Shown: piece by piece, positions 60,500 through 64,000 of the stretch
How positions within the stretch are numbered: the first letter of the stretch is position 1
How the letters are laid out: each line of letters opens with the position of its first letter
Source: Gemmatimonadota bacterium
Lineage (GTDB): Bacteria > Gemmatimonadota > Gemmatimonadetes > Gemmatimonadales > GWC2-71-9
Direction: 5' to 3'
Length of the DNA stretch: 64,000 nt
Assembly: GCA_003222195.1 (NCBI GenBank)
Contig: QHVB01000036.1
Coordinates: 1 to 64,000 of the forward strand
Made by a program: the position numbers and the translations under genes
Notes under the pieces: model-generated
What the model saw: the letters and a program-made list of their open reading frames with translations, nothing else
Told to the model about the DNA's origin: nothing
Databases searched by the model: none

Positions 60500-62061
60500 T
60501 GTCTTTGAAAATCAGGTCCGCCCAAGGCCAGACCCACAGCCAGGGTGCGTGCCTGCTCCGGATCGTTGATATCTGCCAACTGCTCGAGAATGACGCTTTT
60601 CGTATGAGCGGACATGGTGCCACCGAGCAGTTTCTGGTCGATCGCCTCCACGAGCTGCGAGTGATCGGGGACAGTGGGAATGCTGGAGCACTGCTTCGCC
60701 AGCATCAGTGCCGCATTCATGCGGGCGAGCAGCGCCCCGCTGTTCACCCAGTGCGCCTCCGTCTCCGCATACCCTGTCGGCGCCGGCTGCTGATACAGCG
60801 GCTCGCCGAGCCTGCCGACCAGCTGCGCAAGGCGCGGCGTCGAGTCGGGCTCGATGCCGGCCGCACGCACCGCGCTCACGACGAACTCGAGCGGCGTCTT
60901 CACCTTCGCACGAACCACCTGCGGGGCCCAGAAATCGGGAGACGTGAAGATGGCGCGCAACACCGCGCGGATGTCTCCGTGCGTCTTCTGCCACGCCGCC
61001 ACCGCCGCATCCACGCAGCCATCGGGCGGCTCATCCGCCACGAATCGCGCGCACAGCTTCGCGCTCACGTGGTGCATCGTCGCGTGTTGGCTGGCCAGGA
61101 ATTTGAGCAACCGGACGCCTTCATCCTCGCCGTCACTCTCGAACTTCTGGCCGAGCACGACCTTGTCACCTTGATCGTGTGCCCAATCGTGGTAGGAGAA
61201 TCCCGCGCCGCGCTCCGGAGGCTGAATGCTCCAGCCGGTGAAGATACGCGCCACGTTGATGACGTCCTGTTGCGTGTAGCCGCCGTCGACGCCGAGCGTG
61301 TGAAGCTCCATTAACTCGCGCGCGTAATTCTCGTTGATGCCGGTGGGCTGGCGCCGCCGCCGCTCTTCGTTCATCTCGTTCATCCCAAACCGCGGCCGGC
61401 GGAACGGCGACATCATTGGCCGCGGCGGCGCGGAGCCCGGCGCCACGCTCTGCGCATTATCCAGATAAAAGAGCATGGCGGGGCTGCGCGCCGTCGCGAT
61501 GAGCAAGTCCTCGAAGCGCCCGAGTGCGCGCGGCCGGATCGTTTCCTCTATATACGAAGGCAAGAGGAACCGATCGGCCCCCTTCCCGACGAAGACGTTG
61601 AAGTGGTTCGTCCAGAAATCGACCATCACCTCGCGCAGCTGCCGCTCCGACACCGCGGCCCGGACGATCGCGAGTTGCTGGAGCTGGCCGCCCAAATCGC
61701 GAAACTCTCGCATCGGGCCAACGGTATCCAAGTTCGTCGTGTCCCCGGCCTTCATTTCGCGTTGCAGGCGTTGCCGCTCGAGCTGCGCGGTGCGAAAACG
61801 CTCAGCGAGGTCACCGCGATCGTAGTGGAGGATCTTGAATTCATGCTCACGCTGTGCGAGACGGGAGTCCGAAATGTGGTCGGCGTCGAGCTGCTGCTCG
61901 ATCCAGCGCATGACGCCGACCTTGGCGACGCTGTCGGCTTCGCGGGGACGGGCGCCGTACGCCAGCCGATTCAGGGCATGAAATGCCGAATCGCGCGCGG
62001 TGAGGCCCGGACCGGGAGCTTGCGCGGTCAGCAAACAGACAGCGGCAACGATGGATAGCAT
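60496..62061 (-). CDS. DUF1800 secreted protein
   Basis: 521 residues with an N-terminal signal sequence (MLSIVAAVCLLTAQAPGPG). Family features: HALNRLAYGARPREADSVAKVGVMRWIEQQLDADHI, LREVMVDFWTNHFNVFVGKGADRFLLPSYIEETIRPRALGRFEDLLIATARSPAMLFYLDN and NYARELMELHTLGVDGGYTQQDVINVARIFTGWSI. It forms the usual pair with DUF1501, whose start it overlaps. The function is unknown in the family; an extracellular or periplasmic polymer-related task has been guessed. Confidence 0.92.
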   Translation of the reverse strand: MLSIVAAVCLLTAQAPGPGLTARDSAFHALNRLAYGARPREADSVAKVGVMRWIEQQLDADHISDSRLAQREHEFKILHYDRGDLAERFRTAQLERQRLQREMKAGDTTNLDTVGPMREFRDLGGQLQQLAIVRAAVSERQLREVMVDFWTNHFNVFVGKGADRFLLPSYIEETIRPRALGRFEDLLIATARSPAMLFYLDNAQSVAPGSAPPRPMMSPFRRPRFGMNEMNEERRRRQPTGINENYARELMELHTLGVDGGYTQQDVINVARIFTGWSIQPPERGAGFSYHDWAHDQGDKVVLGQKFESDGEDEGVRLLKFLASQHATMHHVSAKLCARFVADEPPDGCVDAAVAAWQKTHGDIRAVLRAIFTSPDFWAPQVVRAKVKTPLEFVVSAVRAAGIEPDSTPRLAQLVGRLGEPLYQQPAPTGYAETEAHWVNSGALLARMNAALMLAKQCSSIPTVPDHSQLVEAIDQKLLGGTMSAHTKSVILEQLADINDPEQARTLAVGLALGGPDFQRQ

Positions 62062-62096
62062 GTGTCTGGTCTGACGTCCTTCCCCAGGCCAAGTTA

Positions 62097-63974
62097 ATGC
62101 TCATGGGCAAACGGCGGCTGTATCGTGCGGCACGCGCCGCTCAGGGGGCCAGCCCCGACGCGCCGCCCACCTGGGGCGAGCGGCTCGCCGCCTTGAAACA
62201 CGTCCCCCCGCTCGTGCGGCTCGTCTATCAAACGCACCGCGGCTACACGATCTCCATCCTGCTGCTGCGGGCGATTCGGTCGTTCATCCCCGTCGCCGTC
62301 CTCTGGATCGGCAAGCTCATCATCGATGCGGTCATCGCGGGCGTCGCCACCGTCCGGGCCGGCGGGCTCCCCGACTGGTGGCATCTCGCCGTGCTCATCG
62401 CGCTGGAGCTCGGCATCGCGGTCGTGGGCGAAGGACTCGCCCGCCTCTCGTCACTGCTCGAGAGCCTGCTCGGGGACCTGTTCGCGAACCGGCTGAGCGT
62501 CCGGTTGATGCGCCACGCCGCGACGCTCGATCTCGCACAATTCGAAGACCCCGAGATCTACGATCATCTGGAGCGGGCGCGCCGCCAGACCGTCGGACGC
62601 ATCGGCCTGTTCACGCTCCTGCTCGGAACGGCACAAGACCTCGTCACACTGATCGCCCTGGCGAGCGTGCTGCTCGTGCAGCTGCCGTGGCTGCTGTTAC
62701 TGCTGACGGTCGCGGTGCTGCCGGCCTTCCTCGGCGAGGCGCATTTCGCTTCGCTGGGCTACTCGCTCCTCTTCAGGTGGACGCCGGAGCGGCGGTTGCT
62801 CGACTACCTGCGCTACATGGGAGCCTCGGACGAGTCGGCCAAAGAGGTGAAGCTGTTCGGCCTGTCGGACTTTTTGGTGAGTCGCTACGCCGACCTGTCC
62901 GAGAAGTTTTACCAGGAGAACAAGCAGCTGTCGATTCGGCGCAACATCGTCTCGACGCTGCTGGTCACGCTCGGCACACTGGGCTATTACGGCGCCTACG
63001 TGGTGATCATCTATCGCACCGTGCTCGGCGTGTTCTCGATCGGCACACTGACATTCCTGGCCGGCTCGTTCCGTCAGAGCAGAAGCCTGATCCAGAGCGT
63101 GCTGATCTCGCTCTCATCGATTTACGAACAGAGCCTCTACCTGAGCGACTTGTTCACGTTCTTCGACGTGCAGCCGACCGTCACCTCGAAGCCGGGCGCC
63201 CGCGCCGTGCCGAAGCCGATCGTGTCGGGATTCCGGTTCGAGAACGTCGGCTTCCGCTATCCCGGCTCGCAGCGCTGGGCGGTGCGCGGTCTCACGTTCG
63301 CGTTCGAGCCGCACGAGCGCGTCGCGCTGGTCGGAGAAAACGGAGCGGGGAAGACGACGTTGGTAAAGCTGCTGGCGCGGCTGTACGATCCCGACGAGGG
63401 CCGCGTGTTACTCGACGGTGTCGACCTGCGCGACTACGACCTGGAGAGCCTCCGCAGGAACATCGGCATCATCTTCCAGGATTTCGTCCGCTACGACTTC
63501 ATCCTGCGCGAGAACATCGGCGTCAGTCAGATCGAGGCGCTCGGCGACGAGGCCCGCATTCGCGAAGCCGCGCAGCGCAGCCTGGCGGACTCTGTCGTGC
63601 AGCGCGTCCCGCAGGGCTACGACCAGATGCTGGGGAAGCGCTTCGACAACGGCGTCGAGCTGTCGGGCGGCGAGTGGCAGAAAGTGGCGCTGGCGCGCGC
63701 GTACATGCGCGACGCCCAGGTCCTGATTCTGGACGAACCCACGGCTGCGCTCGACGCGCGCGCCGAGTACGAGGTCTTCTTACGCTTCGCCGAGCTGACG
63801 AAGGGCCGGATGGCGGTCTTGATCTCGCACCGCTTTTCGACGGTGCGGATGGCCGATCGCATCCTCGTCCTGAAGAGCGGCGAGCTGGTGGACGACGGCA
63901 CGCACGACGACCTGGTCGCGCGCGGCGGACTCTACGCCGAGCTGTTCAGTCTTCAGGCGGCGGGGTACCGCTAG
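62097..63974 (+). CDS. ABC exporter, fused permease and ATPase
   Basis: 625 residues. Six membrane helices lie between about residues 55 and 330 (RSFIPVAVLWIGKLIIDAVIAG, LLLLTVAVLPAFLG, LLVTLGTLGYYGAYVVIIY). The nucleotide-binding domain has Walker A GENGAGKTTLVKLLARL, Q-loop FQDFVRYD, signature LSGGEWQKVALARA, Walker B VLILDEPTAALDA and switch His in ISHRFSTVRMADRI. A half-transporter that must dimerise; the substrate (lipid, peptide or drug) is not deducible. Start ATG 62097 or 62103. The last 26 bases of the window hold nothing recognisable. Confidence 0.93.
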   Translation: MLMGKRRLYRAARAAQGASPDAPPTWGERLAALKHVPPLVRLVYQTHRGYTISILLLRAIRSFIPVAVLWIGKLIIDAVIAGVATVRAGGLPDWWHLAVLIALELGIAVVGEGLARLSSLLESLLGDLFANRLSVRLMRHAATLDLAQFEDPEIYDHLERARRQTVGRIGLFTLLLGTAQDLVTLIALASVLLVQLPWLLLLLTVAVLPAFLGEAHFASLGYSLLFRWTPERRLLDYLRYMGASDESAKEVKLFGLSDFLVSRYADLSEKFYQENKQLSIRRNIVSTLLVTLGTLGYYGAYVVIIYRTVLGVFSIGTLTFLAGSFRQSRSLIQSVLISLSSIYEQSLYLSDLFTFFDVQPTVTSKPGARAVPKPIVSGFRFENVGFRYPGSQRWAVRGLTFAFEPHERVALVGENGAGKTTLVKLLARLYDPDEGRVLLDGVDLRDYDLESLRRNIGIIFQDFVRYDFILRENIGVSQIEALGDEARIREAAQRSLADSVVQRVPQGYDQMLGKRFDNGVELSGGEWQKVALARAYMRDAQVLILDEPTAALDARAEYEVFLRFAELTKGRMAVLISHRFSTVRMADRILVLKSGELVDDGTHDDLVARGGLYAELFSLQAAGYR

Positions 63975-64000
63975 TCGGCGGAGCAGGACGCACGTTCCCG

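Overview
The window looks like chromosomal DNA of a free-living, aerobic, high-GC, double-membraned bacterium. Outer-membrane proteins (an Omp85-type barrel, a porin), many lipoprotein signal peptides, a menaquinone (futalosine-route) gene, an aa3-type oxidase and a HemQ-type haem pathway occur together. With the general style of the proteins this fits Gemmatimonadota best; that assignment is inference, since no rRNA gene is present. No prophage, insertion sequence, CRISPR array or transfer machinery was seen. Almost every gene is packed in short operons with ATGA, GTGA or TGATG overlaps.

Layout. 1-7309: end of a cytochrome c oxidase operon (ctaD-ctaE-ctaF-ctaB, two tiny membrane proteins) running into a haem operon (HemQ fused to a Rieske domain, hemE, ferrochelatase, a shortened HemY/CgoX). 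7284-9801: a reverse-strand operon of FMN reductase, ATP-grasp ligase and flavin monooxygenase behind a leader terminator. 10008-15063: transketolase, a TolB-like propeller protein, signal peptidase I, IF-1 and small proteins. 15060-24815: a chemoreceptor coupled to its own periplasmic binding protein, an alpha/beta hydrolase, an ADP-ribosylglycohydrolase, a cold-shock protein, a large LVIVD-repeat secreted protein and hypotheticals. 24816-25425: no protein gene, but a promoter and a strong terminator frame a probable structured RNA. 25425-34391: HtpX/LemA, a three-regulator operon (AraC-type, receiver, MerR-type), a small Cys lipopeptide beside a TPR protein, a pseudopilin, an HD-GYP regulator and MqnD. 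34570-40177: a nitrogen-assimilation block (two glutamine synthetases of different regulatory type, AmtB, porin). 40249-48596: an Omp85-like barrel, small genes, MarR/VOC pair, tRNA-Cys, a beta-lactamase-fold hydrolase and a SulP transporter. 48711-53831: amino-acid permease, a selenocysteine-containing AhpD-like protein, thioredoxin-2 and aconitase. 53828-64000: GNAT, a frameshifted sensor kinase, an HtrA-like protease, a leader peptide plus terminator before a HAD phosphatase, a DUF1800/DUF1501 pair and an ABC exporter.

The strongest unusual item is the selenoprotein at 50035-50601. A TGA codon in the place of the second active-site cysteine of an AhpD-like fold is followed at the right distance by a perfect small stem-loop (bacterial SECIS), and the frame continues for 94 conserved-looking codons. 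A thioredoxin-2 gene, a plausible electron donor, follows immediately.

Other recurrent themes are: (i) 7-8 nt unit repeat arrays, often arranged as inverted repeats, lying between genes and also inside reading frames (near 4834, 36050, 40785, 53219, 54754, 60367); (ii) terminator-like hairpins sitting just upstream of genes (9813, 21392, 58357), suggesting conditional termination; (iii) TTGACN/TTGCCT - 17 or 18 nt - TANCTT promoters, some placed so close to the start codon that the mRNA would be leaderless.
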